Part shown: positions 10,671 to 21,897 of the stretch, piece after piece
How the letters are laid out: each line of letters opens with the position of its first letter
Position numbering within the stretch: position 1 is the stretch's first letter
DNA from: Bryoerythrophyllum caledonicum
Lineage: Eukaryota; Streptophyta; Bryopsida; Pottiales; Pottiaceae
Direction: 5' to 3'
DNA: 64,000 bases
Assembly (NCBI GenBank): GCA_963971425.1
Contig: OZ020515.1
Location: 32,375,856 to 32,439,855, forward strand
Made by a program: the position numbers and the translations under genes
The notes under the pieces: model-generated
What the model saw: only the letters and a program-made list of their open reading frames with translations
The model's database searches: none
What the model was told of the DNA's origin: nothing

Positions 10671-11966
10671 GCGTGGATCTCCCTCTTCTGTGATGGACTC
10701 TCACCCCACTCTCTTATTATGCTATCTGCCTTGCACTTCCTACATGTTCATTTTTTGATTTATCAACATACTGACACAGGACTTGTGGATTCCGCACAAG
10801 ACAATCAGATCACAGACTGCTTGGAGAAAAAACAAATTACTCCTTGGTGATGCAAAGAGAAGTTTGGGCCGAACACCAAAATAGAAGAGCACAACTACTC
10901 TCTTGATACTGACCTCCTAACCATCTTCTCCTGCTTACTTTCTTATTGGTCTATAAACTCACTTTCTGAGCATTTGTTGTTGCACACAGAGTTAGTATCA
11001 CATACTTACACAAGCTCATCTCAATGCTCGCAGATAGAAGCTTACAGAGGAAACCCGAATGCAAGACATCAAAGATCGGGAGGCGAGATCTCTAGCAAAC
11101 GAACACTCTGGAAAAACTGCCCGAACCCTCAACACACTCTAGAGGAACACTGTGGACGAAAGCAACCTCAAACTGCAGCCGTGGAAGGAGCGCTCCATTT
11201 CTCTACCGAAACCCATGTGATCAAGCTCGTCCACAAGTTGTATTTCCTTCGCTCAAGCTCTCAAGCAACCCTCTGCTCACCAGGCTCCCCGACGACCTCC
11301 TATTCACCAACCTGTCGCCGATTCCCCCGGCATTTGACATCCTGATGCCCCCGCTGGAGCTTGTGTGACTCCCCGTAAATCCTCCGCTCAACCGCCTGGC
11401 ACGGAATCTCTCGGAGACTACCTCCTCATCGTCCGAGCTCTCCGCAACCGAATCCACGGAGATCATACCCCCGGCGGGCACGCTCAAAATTGTACTATGG
11501 CCCCTGCAATTTCTGCAAGTCCTCCCCAAAATTCTCTGTTCACCCTCGCGGCGACCAACATCTTAACATTCAACTCGCAAGAGATCAGGACCTTGGCGTG
11601 CAAACCCTCGCCGGCCAAGTAAACGTCACAGTTGCTGTAGCACACCAAAACGCAAGCAACCACTTCCAAATTGAAAAGGTCAGTTCAACTCCTAGTCACA
11701 CTATGGTTCATTTTTTGAATAATTACCTCTTCTTCGATATCTTTCTTATGATTAGTGTAGTATTACTGGATCATGGACATTTCGCTCTCTTTTGTGATGC
11801 CAATGAATTATCTCACATAAACACTAGCACAAATTTCTACCTCTCCTTGTTAGAATTACCTTCAGTAGATCCACAAATCAAATTGTGGAATAAAGGTAAT
11901 CCCAAGGTTAAAAGAGGCAAAACTATACATAAATCCTTATCTCAAACCTACACTCTCTACTGTAGA

Positions 11967-12659
11967 ATGCCCGAGTCAAGCAACGCTGTATCCGCTAGCA
12001 ACCAACCCTCATTCAAAGCTGTTGTGGTCGTATCAGACTCTGACATGACTGCTGCTCAGAAACGTGACCTGAATGGCGTAGATCCCCCTAGTCAGAAAAA
12101 GGCCAAGGCTACTCCCATGCCTAGACCTGAATACTGGCTAGGGTTTCGATCTCTTAACACTATTGCTAAGAGCAAAGGATTGCCCAGAATCCGAGCTCTT
12201 AGCATGGAGGATTTGAAATTGCGGGGCATGAGGGAGGACCATGCTAAAGCAGACATAGAAGCACTGCCTTCCATTCTGTACGTTACACAAAAGGAGTGGC
12301 CAACACTAAGGCCAAATGGGGTGAAAGGTAATCATTTCAACTTGACACAAGTTCCAAGTGAAGTTGTGGTTGATGAGGATGGTTTTATTAAAGATTACCA
12401 AGTGTCAATTAATTTTGAACTTGGGGATCAAATATCTGCACGCAAAGTCATTCACACTATGGTTGTGGAAAAGCTTGAGGAATTGGAGATACCTCTGGGG
12501 ACAATATTGGGGGAACCATTTGCCATATTTTGCCACCACAAATCCAAGAATTGGAGTGGTACAATCAAGCTCCACTTGAGGAACCCAAAAATAGACGCAC
12601 GCGCTCTCCTTCAAGGTGTGAAACCATTCATCCTCACTCTAAAACACCATATTCATTAG
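11967..12659 (+). CDS. ORF of unknown function, possibly an ORF1-type nucleic-acid-binding protein of a retroelement
   Basis: The open frame starts at 11,490, but I place the start at the ATG at 11,967 (MPESSNAVSASNQP) because the text before it looks non-coding; this gives 230 residues. A basic, Ser/Lys-rich segment (PPSQKKAKATPMPRPEYW) is followed by a compact region with alternating strands and helices. That region ends with GEPFAIFCHHKSKNWSGTIK and a stop just after LKHHIH. LINE ORF1 proteins can look like this, but I see no zinc knuckle or RT nearby. The right gypsy copy begins 120 bp downstream. Confidence 0.35.
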   Translation: MPESSNAVSASNQPSFKAVVVVSDSDMTAAQKRDLNGVDPPSQKKAKATPMPRPEYWLGFRSLNTIAKSKGLPRIRALSMEDLKLRGMREDHAKADIEALPSILYVTQKEWPTLRPNGVKGNHFNLTQVPSEVVVDEDGFIKDYQVSINFELGDQISARKVIHTMVVEKLEELEIPLGTILGEPFAIFCHHKSKNWSGTIKLHLRNPKIDARALLQGVKPFILTLKHHIH

Positions 12660-12780
12660 AATGAGACAAATTGTGAATTTTGAGACTAAAAGCCTATTAT
12701 TTCGGAACAATAAACAACGTGTATAGTTATTGCAAACTGTAAAATACAATAAACAACATAAGGAAAAGCATCACCAAGCT

Positions 12781-13148
12781 GTCACGGGACGTGGCGTCGA
12801 GGGCCTCTCCGTATCGTAGTTTTAGCGTAGATTAGTTTGTTACTAATCTACGTGTGTTTAGGGACATATGGCGGCGCACCCTATTCATCCATGGATGAGT
12901 TTCATCCACTTAGGGTTCCGCGTGTGTGCATATAGCGCCGCACTTGTCCTTAACTTGACGTCTTTGTCATGTCAAGCTTTGTGAGTAAGGTTAGAGAGTG
13001 ATTAGTGAGTTCTTTACTTGTAAAATGATGGTTTATGATTATTAAAAGCTCCGCATTCTCTACTTTAGTTGCACTCGTTAATTCTCCCCTTGTGGAGTGC
13101 GTGTCGCTTGACTTCTTGTGGAAAACACATGTGATTCACTTGACAAAG
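12781..13148 (+). repeat. 5' terminal repeat of the right gypsy copy
   Basis: Begins TGTCACGGGACGTGGCG and matches 23,631-23,986 with about 10 differences in 360 bp, and 8,795-8,427 (minus) less closely. Contains a stretch reading ACTAATCTACGTGTG. It is followed by leader sequence with no obvious tRNA primer site. Confidence 0.8.
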
Positions 13149-13344
13149 ACCTCCCTCAATCTCTTCTTTAGTTCTTAAATGAAAGCTTAGGTGAATAGAA
13201 ATTTTTTGTGGGTACTTAGATTGATGTTGAAGAGCGCGATTAGATGAAGGCAACGCAACAAACGGCGCCCAATTTGGAGGATTTTTGAAGAAATTATGGG
13301 CGTTCAAAGTTTGGAGTGAAGAAGGGCAGCATTCTGGTCTGTGG

Positions 13345-13545
13345 CAATTTTTCATCCACTGCGTCGTTTTTCATCCACAACGTCGTTTCTCATCCGACGC
13401 TTGTTCTTCATCCGCTGCTGCAGTTTCATCCGCTGCAGCGATTTTCATCAGTTTCGCGATTTTTCGTCCAATTCGCGATTTTTCATCCTCTGCACGAGTT
13501 ATCATCCGCTGCGGCCAGATTTCATCCACGGCGGATGAAACTGTA
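13345..13545 (+). repeat. Degenerate TTTCATCC tandem repeat in the gypsy leader
   Basis: TTCATCC recurs every 17-20 bp about ten times (TTTCATCCACTGCGTCG, TTCATCCGCTGCTGCAG and so on), ending in an inverted version CGGCGGATGAAACTG. The array occupies part of the 5' leader. I could not find an equivalent array in the left copy, where nested DNA replaces this part. Confidence 0.65.
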
Positions 13546-14378
13546 TTTTGGGCAGAATCCAACAACTGTGAGTTCATATCTTCCAAAATATTTACTATTT
13601 TTGGATTTTGACTTCGGATTTGAGCTTTTTAGGGGGGGTTTTATCCTATAGGCAAGAAAAAAATTTTGGGATAAAAGTTTTTTGAGAATCACATTTTTAT
13701 GTGGCTATAAAATTATAAAAATAAAAATAAAAGATTAGTGTTTAAACTTTGGAGGTAGTTTGCGAGGGCAATTTCACTTGAATGTGAGTCAAATTTGCGC
13801 CTCTAGTTGGGGATTTTGCCATTTAATCCAATTTTAGTGTTGGATTGGCTTATTGACGCGTTTAATCACTCATTGTGTTGATTGCATTGGGGGGATTTGT
13901 GTTTTTGAACACCGCGGTCAATTATCCTACTTCTCCTTTAGTTTAGATATTTGGGAGAAGCACTTCTAATGTTTCTCTTTGTATTGCACGTTTGCAACTC
14001 GGGCCATCCATTGCAGGCGTGTGCCAATGGCTCTGACCCCTTCTCATTTTCTGCTTTTATGTTGTTGGGGGAGAGGATCCGGTTTTGATTTTCTGGATTC
14101 TTGTGCGGTACCTCCCCCATGTTGCGGGCTTGTTGCCGGTGTTTATCGGTGGCCCCATTTTCTTGTTGTTCCAGTTTGTGATAGAGTACCGTAGGGGTGA
14201 AGTCGGATTTATGGCTGGCAAGACCTTTCTATGTGGGGGGATGTGGTTGGACCTGTGGTAGCCGGAGGTGATGACCGGTGATCCACACAGCTTGGTGATT
14301 TTGCAGGTGCATGTTGCCCGTTCGTACCCTTACCCTTTAAATAATACCCGTAGATAGATCCCAAGGTAGTTCTTGTTT

Positions 14379-14936
14379 ATGGTGAGTACCCAGAGTCGGT
14401 ATTACCGCTCTCCCTCATCAAACCACTCGGAGAGTGCTTCCACCACAGACTTTGGGCCAGGGTCGGATACCGACGAGGCTATTGAACCTGTTTCGGCGTT
14501 GGATACCGACCGTAGGCTTCGGGTCTGAAGTGTGGGCACGTTTGATGACATGAAGGACGATCACCGTCATGTCGTGCGAGACAGGTTCTCGGGACGGGCT
14601 GGGGGCATCTCCCTACCCGATTGGCGTTTCCGATTCCAAACTTGGATGAAGGAGAAGCGCCAGCGGACGCCGTCGTTCAACGATTGGTACGCGTTCGAGC
14701 TTTTGCCCCAGCATTTGCAGGTGGAGTCACTTCAGACATATGGGAGGTGGACCACGCAGCACGAGGCACAGTTGCGCCCGGTTGAGGAGTATTGGCGCCA
14801 GCATGTGGAGTTGATCACTGCACTCAAGGAGAGTGCGGTTGTCCAACACTCGACTTTCACCGAGGAGCCCAAGGAGGAGGAGAGTTTCCTCGGTGAGGAC
14901 TCCAAGGGCAAGGGTGTTGCCATTGTGGGCGAATGA
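14379..14936 (+). pseudogene. gag N-terminus, right copy
   Basis: ATG at 14,379 (MVSTQSRYYRSPS). After a TGA just before 14,532 the frame continues MGTFDDMKDDHRHVV to a second TGA at 14,934-14,936; the left copy has a sense codon at the second site. It holds a Trp-rich gag segment (LPDWRFRFQTWMKEKRQR, ESLQTYGRWTTQHEAQ). The residue pattern is the same as in the left copy at 4,644-5,015. Confidence 0.75.
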
Positions 14937-16697
14937 GCTGGCATGAGGGCCATGTCTCGTTTGGCCGTAGCCACACATGCGGCATTGGTGGCGGTTGGCA
15001 ACCCGCCAGCCTTCGATCCTGTGGCGCACTTCGTGGCGCATCTGGAGGTGGAGTACGGGGGGTTTCGGCGCGATCAGATGCACCGCATCCAGGACTTCCG
15101 CCGTGAGAAGGAAGACACGCCGCGCACCATGTACACACGGTTGGCGCGGTTGGCGGCGGAGGCCGGTGCTGTCTTCACGGAGCGCCAATTTGTGAAGATT
15201 TTTATCTCCAAGCTCGACAAGCGGATGGTAGAGTTGATCAGTCCACATTTGCTCTTCCGGTATCACGGCAACGCGACCTTGGCTCAGGCGTTCGCCGAGG
15301 TGGAAGCGCTTGACCGGGCGTTAGGTGTGAGCGAGGCCACAGACTTGGTCACGTCGCTCATGGACACTCCGAAGCCCAAGAAGCTTGCTACGGCGACTGG
15401 TAGCTTGGCAGAAGCACAACCTGAAAAGGTTGAACATTGTTGGGGTTGTGGAGAGGCCGGTCACACCAAGGGGGACCCCAATTGTCCCAAGAAGAAGAAG
15501 GCAATGGCGAGGAAGGCCAAGCCCAAGACCGAGGCGGCCAAGCTTACGGAGAAGACTGGGGGCAAGGGGAAGAAGCCTATGACATGCTCTCACTGTGGCA
15601 AGCCTGGCCACAGTGATGAGAACTGCTTTTCTCTTCACCCGGAGAAGCGCCCAGGATCTTCGGCTGTTGGATCAGATGCCGTGAACTCACTTCAATCCGA
15701 ATTGGCAGAGCTGAAGAAGCAGATGAGCGCGATGGCTTCTTTGGGGCAAGTGGCAGATACACGGCCTGTGGTGACGGGTCAGGGCTCATCTTCAGCCCTA
15801 GATCGCTACTTGTATGGCGCTTCGGGGGAGGTGGTGGCAGCGGTTGCCACTCGTCCTCAGAACATTACACATGCGGTGGCACCCTCTTCCACTGTCCCGA
15901 GTAGTAGCGGTTGTTCACGCCATGCGGGTCTGCCGAACCACATTGGTCAATCCCGGCTACCTCTTTCGATCAACATCGCGGATGGGGCTACTTCTACTGC
16001 CGCTCCCACTTTGATTCCGGTCCCACCGGTTCCTAGTAGTCCTGGAGATGCTGCACACACCTTGGTGTACAAGGTGTTGCAATTGCCGATGTTTGTTGGT
16101 GTGGACTTACTCACACCGGATTTTCAACCATCCGGTGTATTCCACTTGGCGGGTAGTATGTTGGAGGGCAAGGTGCCCATTCCATCATTGGAGGTGTCAT
16201 AGGCAGTGACGGCTCCACCCACTGAGGAGGATTTCGTGGCAATGCGGGCCAAATTGGCAGCGGAGGCTGTTTCCGCGTTCGAGGCCAATGCCTCTTCCCC
16301 TCTTATGGAGCAGTCCTCCGAGGATCAGTCCTTGATCTCTGGAGTGGCTTATTTGTCTGACGTTGCAGCCCGGTCAGTACGGGAGCGACGCAGTGTGCGT
16401 CCACGGGTGGTACGTTTGGTAAACGATGACGGAGTCATGGTGGTTGGTCATACGGACGGCAACCCCACTCAAGCTAATCCCCTTTGTGTTATGTTGGACT
16501 CCGGAGCTCAGCCAGTGATGATTGGCAAGCAGCTAGCCCATGATTTGCGTCTAGGTGCTTCGGACCTCGAGCCCTGCCCATTCACGATTGTTACATCGGT
16601 TGGGGGCACGGAGAAGGCCATGGGCTACACCCGGCATCCGTTGCAGTTGATGTTCGGCGTGGGATATGGTCCTTTATTCTCTCACGTATCTCTCTAG
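14937..16697 (+). pseudogene. gag, nucleocapsid with two zinc knuckles, and aspartic protease, right copy
   Basis: Frame 14,943-16,202 holds the gag domain (FRREKEDTPRTMYTRLARL) and two intact CX2CX4HX4C knuckles, CWGCGEAGHTKGDPNC and CSHCGKPGHSDENC. After a TAG at 16,200-16,202 (CAG in the left copy) the same frame continues to 16,697 with the protease active site LDSGAQPVMIG. Knuckles of this type bind genomic RNA, and the protease would cut the polyprotein. Three in-frame TAG codons (16,695, 16,743, 16,779) then separate it from the methyltransferase; the left copy has the same three. Confidence 0.85.
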
Positions 16698-16886
16698 TGC
16701 GCGGTGACTGGCGCCACCAACTACGACATTTTGGTGGGCCAGTAGGCACTATATCCACTTGGATTTGGGGTGGATAACTAGACCGAGGAGGCCTGGATTA
16801 GGCCACGGTGGTCTGCCGGTGATGGCGGGAAGGAGCTCATCCCCGTAGTCTTTGCAGCTAGCGCGGTCACTTCGACGACAGACGCT

Positions 16887-18332
16887 ATGTTTAGTTGCAG
16901 TGCTCTGGCATCAGACTTGCCGTGTGGTTCTTCACTTTTGGAGGAGACATATGCATTTATGTCTGGGGTGGAGGATCTCTGCGAGCACCTACCATTGGCC
17001 ATCCATGCCCGTCATTGCAAGGATCCGCTTCCATCGTGGGGGACACCATTAGAGCTCGTCGGAGTGGGGAGATTATGGACGCTCTTGATGCTCCACCGCT
17101 TCCAATGGACTCTTCCACTCCGTTATTGGCTCGCACTATTGAGTGGCGACCATCGGATGAGGGTATTACCCTTGTGGAGTTATTTGTCGGTATTGGTTAC
17201 GGGGCTCGCGGCTGTGCCAGAGGCCGGGCTCAAGGTACAACGGAATATCCACGTAGATAGTGGCTTTGCAGCCAACCGTGCCGCTCACCATCACATTCAG
17301 CGTCTTCTAGCGTTGTATCCAGAGCAGTTACCACCTTCTGCGATTCGAGGGTGTTTTGGCCACTTGCCACGTGATGTGACGTTGATCAGTGAGGATGATC
17401 TTCGCCGGTTAGGTCATGTGGACTTGGTGATTGCCCGATGGCCTTGCCAAGGCCATTCACGAGCGAACAGTAGACGTGGCTTGGATGACCCACGGTCATG
17501 TCTCTTTGCAGACTTGCTCAGGCTCGTCCAGTGGTGGATTACCCACCAATCGACACGACCGGGGTACATTTTTGAGAATGTACCCCGATTGGGAAATACA
17601 CGGACGAAGGTGTGTGTGGATGGGGCGTACATCCATCACCTTCTTGGTCCCCCTACGTTTGTTGATGTCGTGGCGTTGGGATCTTACGCCCATCGGCCAC
17701 GATGGATTTGGACCAACATGGCATCATTCACGATGCTCACTTCTGCACTTGCTCAAGTGCAACGGCCCGTGCGCCGCGAGGTCGATGACATTTTGGACGA
17801 CCACCGTGTTTCCACGGAGGTTACCAAGGATGATGAGCCACCATTGGCGGTGGTCAACCGCGTTGGTTTCACTCAGGGGGCATTTCCCACCTTGATGTGC
17901 TATCCCGGCTCTTTTGCCTTCAGGACACGTGGTTCGGGCATGGTTTGGGATTCTTCTTCCGAAACTTATGGGGAGCCTTCTACCGATGAGAGGGAACGGG
18001 CGATGGGCTTTTTGATAGGCACCACCGCCGCACCAAATCTTTCTGAGGGCCAGCGCCGTTATTTGTTGGGTCAAGCCATTGACCTCAACACCCTTGTTTG
18101 GGAATGTGGCCTCTGTTTCGCCGCTCAGCGCCGTTCGAGTGACCATCCACGCATGCTGGGGACAGACTCTGATGGTCAGGGGGCAGCGGTGCCACATCTC
18201 AGAGAGATTGAGGAAGCGGAGTTGTTTTTTCGTTTGAAGAGGCATGCTGCTGAGGAGCTTCGTGCTCAGCGTGTCTTTGTAGCCTTGGCAGAGGACTTTG
18301 GCCGTGAGGATGCTCGGGATATCTTTTCCTAG
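16887..18332 (+). pseudogene. C5-cytosine methyltransferase, right copy, broken in motif I
   Basis: Most motifs are present: RWPCQGHS (catalytic Cys), FENVP, AHRPRW, QRRYLLGQAIDLNTL. The N-terminal part through motif I (LVELFVGIG) lies in another frame, 16,895-17,260. Compared with the left copy there is one extra T near 17,198, inside motif I, so AdoMet binding would be lost. Near 17,038 a run of five G marks the point where the protease-linker frame and the methyltransferase frame part; the left copy shows the same run and offset. The final TAG at 18,330-18,332 is shared with the left copy. Confidence 0.85.
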
Positions 18333-18416
18333 TTTTATCATCGCGACACCGGATTTTTTGTAGATCCCGTGAGTGAGGGGTCTGGGGGAATTAATGCCCT
18401 CTCTGCTACCAAGTAG

Positions 18417-19235
18417 CAATCACCGGCCGTGCTGGTACGTGGTGAGTCTTCTTTGGTGGAGAACGAGACCACGCAGTTTGATGATTGGCCTTTGGATTGA
18501 TTGATGATTGATGATTGACCACGGAGTTTGATGAGTGAGGGGCCACATCTTACCGGTGCCGAGGCACGAAGGGTACGAGCGTTTATACGTTCGTATCATA
18601 GTTGCTTTGCCTTTAGTCTCCATGATTTGGAGGGCTACAGAGGCAAACCGATTCACATTCAGTTGGAGGACGACCAGCTGATCTTCCAATGACCGTACAA
18701 GCTAAGTCTCTCTGAGAAAGTTGGGGTTCAAACTCGTTGTCAGGAGTTGCTGGCCGCCAGCTTGATTGAGCTCTCCAATGACGAGTACGCTAGTGCCACG
18801 GTGATGCCATCAAAGAAGGACATCTTTGGCAACTGGACGGAGAAGCGGATGTGTGGAGATTATAGGCTGGTCAATCGTAAGACCAAGTCGGATCGGTATC
18901 CCATGCCCACGCCAGAGGAGTTGTTTGATGCGGTGGGACACGCCAGAGTATTTAGTACTCTGGATTTGCGGTCTGGTTACCACTAATTACCATTGATGGT
19001 GGACGACCGGGTGAAGACCGCGTTCTGGGGAGTTGATCAGGATGGGAGAGATCAACTCTACCATTGGAAGTTTCTTCCATTTGGCCTCAAGAACGCACCT
19101 GCTGAGTTTCACAGGGTGATGGATTGGGTATTGACCGGTTTACCGTTTGCCCGATGCTACATTGATGATGTTATCATTTTTTGTAGCAGCCCACAGGAGC
19201 ATGTGAGGCATCTTCAGGCGGTGTTTGAGAGGTAA
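18417..19235 (+). pseudogene. Reverse transcriptase, right copy
   Basis: RT boxes MCGDYRLVNRKT, FSTLDLRSGYH, FLPFGLKNAPAEFHRVMD and CYIDDVIIF are visible. Lesions: a short rearranged, partly duplicated stretch near 18,495-18,540 compared with the left copy, a TGA near 18,690 (CGA in the left copy), and a TAA at 18,984-18,986 (CAA in the left copy). The TAA at 19,233-19,235 is shared with the left copy. Two TAG codons upstream (18,330 and 18,414) separate it from the methyltransferase in the same frame. Confidence 0.85.
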
Positions 19236-20303
19236 CGAGAGTGGAGATTGCGCTTACACCATGGCAAGTGCAAGTTCTTCCACGATCGGTTACCATATTT
19301 GGGACATATGATTGTTCCAGGGGGTGTTGGCGTACAGCAAGCCAACGTGGATGTGTTGTAGAAGATTCCTGCCGCAATCGACGTATCACGGCTTCGAGCT
19401 TTTCTTGGCTTGGCAAATTACTATTGCCGGTTTGTCAAGAACTTTAGCTTGATTGCCAAGCCGTTGACTATTCTCGCGGGGAAGGATCAGCCATGGACTT
19501 GGGGACGAGAGCAGCAACAGGCGTTTGCTACTTTGAAGCTGAAACTCGGTTCAGCGCCTGTATTGCGGCGTTCAGTTGCTACACGGTCTTTCCACTTGCA
19601 CACGGATTGGAGTGCGGTAGGATTGGGAGCCGTGTTGACTCAATATGATGATGAGGGACGGCAGTACATTGTGGCGTTTGCCTCTAGGAGCAACAACAAC
19701 GCGGAGTCCAACTATTCGTCCTATGAGGGGGAGGCCTTGGCCGTAGTTTGGGCCATAGCCCATTTTAGGCCCTACTTGTAAAGGCAGTGTTTTACCTTGG
19801 TGACCGACCACCAACCTTTGAAGTGGCTCATGGAGTCTGACAAGCTTACTGGCAAGCTTGCTAGGTGGGCTTTGTTGCTTCAGGAGTATGATTTTGAGGT
19901 TGTACACCGGGCGGGCATCACAAACTTGGATGCGGATGGTCTATCTCGCAATCCAAGTCCATCGGAGGAGGATTTGACTGGTGCCACGTGGCATGGGGAC
20001 TGCGATAGAGAATCAGTTCCGGGGTGGCATGCAGCAGCTTACCTCACATTGATGTCCAGATCCACATCGACGTTGCCTGATATGGCAGCGGATGAGGAAC
20101 CGGACAAAGCCCAGATTGTTCGCGACGTGTGGGAAGACGTTCTAGTCTTGCACAAGCTGCAACATGGCACACTTCCGTTCGCTCTTTCGGCCATGGAGCG
20201 CGATCGAGTTGGACACCGGATAGCGAGGTTCCGTTGGGAGAACTGCCTTCTATTTCGGTTGTGGCTGGATGGAACTAGGCACACAGTTCCCAGATCGGAT
20301 TAG
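19236..20303 (+). pseudogene. RT connection and RNase H domain, right copy
   Basis: After the shared TAA the frame reads HHGKCKFFHDRLPYLGHMIVP, a TAG near 19,361 (CAA in the left copy), then LRAFLGLANYYCRFVKNFS. RNase H follows, with FHLHTDWSAVGLGAVL (first catalytic Asp), SSYEGEALAVVWA (Glu) and, after a TAA at 19,779-19,781, LVTDHQPLKWLM (Asp). The frame stops where the nested insertion begins, in the linker that normally joins RNase H to integrase. Confidence 0.85.
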
Positions 20304-20589
20304 AGGGCTTCGTTGGTACGGTGTCGTGGAGAGAGAATTTGCCTTGGGAAAACACAGGGTTCTTGGCTGCTACCAATTTCAGCAAAGAAAGAAGGGAGGT
20401 GTAATAAAGACGATCTTCATTGGTGATAAACTTGAAATAAAACAAAGTAAGACTTTAATCTTCTCTAAAGGTAAACTTCTTGACTCATCTTGACAAACCC
20501 TCGCAAGTGATTAAACAAGTAGTTTGAGTAAACTTGGGGTAGCAGAACCTTCTCTCATTCTATCAAGCTCTACCACTTCATACTTAGCT

Positions 20590-21210
20590 TTATATGAGCA
20601 TGCAATAGCTTCCTAGAAAGCTAATACAGTAAGGCTCATACGTACAAAATTTGAATATAAGAAGATCTATACAAATGCTTCTATGAGGAATCAAAGTCAC
20701 TGCTCTAATTTGCTCAAGGCAGCTGACTCCTTTCCAATCAATCTAGCATAACTCTCTCAAACCAACTCCAATCCACCTACGTAATAGCTTTTTGAAAAGC
20801 TAACAACAAGATTAACAAGTGATAAAATTCTCAATCCTACTGAATCTATATGCAATGAATTATAGTTACTCAAAGTCACTGCTTGAAACTTGTGGAATAA
20901 AACCCGCGCCTCCGAGAACACTCCTTCAATAGATTAAGTGCCACAAATCCATAACAACTCGGATTTGAGCTTGTGATAGCTCATTGAAAAGCTAATTCAA
21001 CCACCACTCTACACATAAAGATTCACTATCTCACTCTTTGTATACAAGTTTCTATATGGAATCAAAGTTACTGCTCTCAAAAATTCATGGCAGCAGTACC
21101 CTTGTTTATTCAAATCCACACCACAGCTTCTACATAACTCCGATTGGAGTGTGTGATAGCTTGTTGGAAAGCTATTAACAAGTTCTACAACACTCTAAAA
21201 ACTGACGTCA
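20590..21210. repeat. About 180-bp degenerate tandem repeat with hairpin-like marker
   Basis: Four units, each holding a TCAAAGTYACTGCTC-like phrase and an inverted AGCTTTTTGAAAAGCT-type motif. The equivalent in the left copy (about 7,040-7,400) has three units at about 157-bp spacing and the phrase CAAAGTTCTGC. The units are diverged, so this is an old array. Confidence 0.55.
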
Positions 21211-21594
21211 AAACTCACAAAACTCTACCTGTCACACTCGAAAACCCGAGCGTCTTTTTATACTAAATGGAGGAGGCTTTGGCCGAGGGAGGAGGGAAGA
21301 AAAGTCAAGGGCCTAAATCAGCCCATGCTTCTCTAGCCTTCCTTTTGACTCACCTTTGGACACCAAAGTCTATTTACCTCCAAATCTTATCCAAATCTTC
21401 CCACATAAGCCTAGCTTGACTTTTATTTCCTAACCTACAACTCTACTACAAGTTGGCACTATATTTCTCCCCCTAAACTAACCCCCAAACTAAACATTTC
21501 TTATTTCTACTACAAACTATAATACCATAGCACTCTATTTAAGTTTTTTGATCTCAGAAGAATTAGAGAATAGCTTAAATATCATTAGAGCCCA

Positions 21595-21830
21595 CGTACT
21601 GCCATCGACCACGGCTTAGTTCGGCTGGCTAAGCTTTTCGTTGCACCTTGCCGGTCCGGGTTCGATTCCTTGACTTGTCAGAGCGGCTGGCGCTCGCGTG
21701 GTCAGGGGACTGCCGGAATCAGCAGTAAATCCAGCTAGTTGACGCTCCTAAGCCCTGAGCTAGTGACAAGATGCAGTAAAGATCCTCTAAGATAAGCTTC
21801 TGGCCTGGTAGGGTAATTGAGGAAAAAATC
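21595..21830 (+). mobile_element. tRNA-derived SINE-like block, right
   Basis: A-box-like TTAGTTCGGCTGG (21,616-21,628) and a B box matching the consensus, GGTTCGATTCC (21,659-21,669). It shares GCCGGTCCGGGTTC and a GAGC..GTGACAAGA segment with the block at 7,940-8,260. The 3' side runs into AT-rich text. Confidence 0.55.
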
Positions 21831-21897
21831 ATTTATTCTCCACAATTACCTTAACCAGCTAAGTTCCCATTTTTTCTTCTAAATCTTATTTTTTTAT

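Larger units (their letters stand above)
20304..21895 (+). mobile_element. Nested composite insertion between RNase H and integrase
   Basis: The polyprotein frame breaks after the HTVPRSD-like linker and resumes at RQVHEDLGYFGVRRTHS, so about 1.6 kb is foreign. It contains four periodic units marked by ATAGCTTnnTnGAAAGCTA-type inverted motifs at 20,605, 20,784, 20,976 and 21,156 (spacing 179, 192, 180), a GC-poor segment and a tRNA-like block at 21,595-21,830. The layout resembles 5,950-8,340. No clean target-site duplication was found. Confidence 0.55.

Noticed and set aside
18420-18689. Minus-strand ORFs antisense to RT and DNMT in both copies
   Set aside because: Shadows of the coding strand; conserved only because the sense strand is.
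16200-20303. Alternative nuclear code with TAA and TAG read as Gln, as in some ulvophyte algae
   Set aside because: Several stops do replace Gln codons, but the 681-codon copia frame and the about 1,212-codon MULE-like gene have no internal TAA or TAG, and TGA lesions occur in the same elements. Deamination explains it better.
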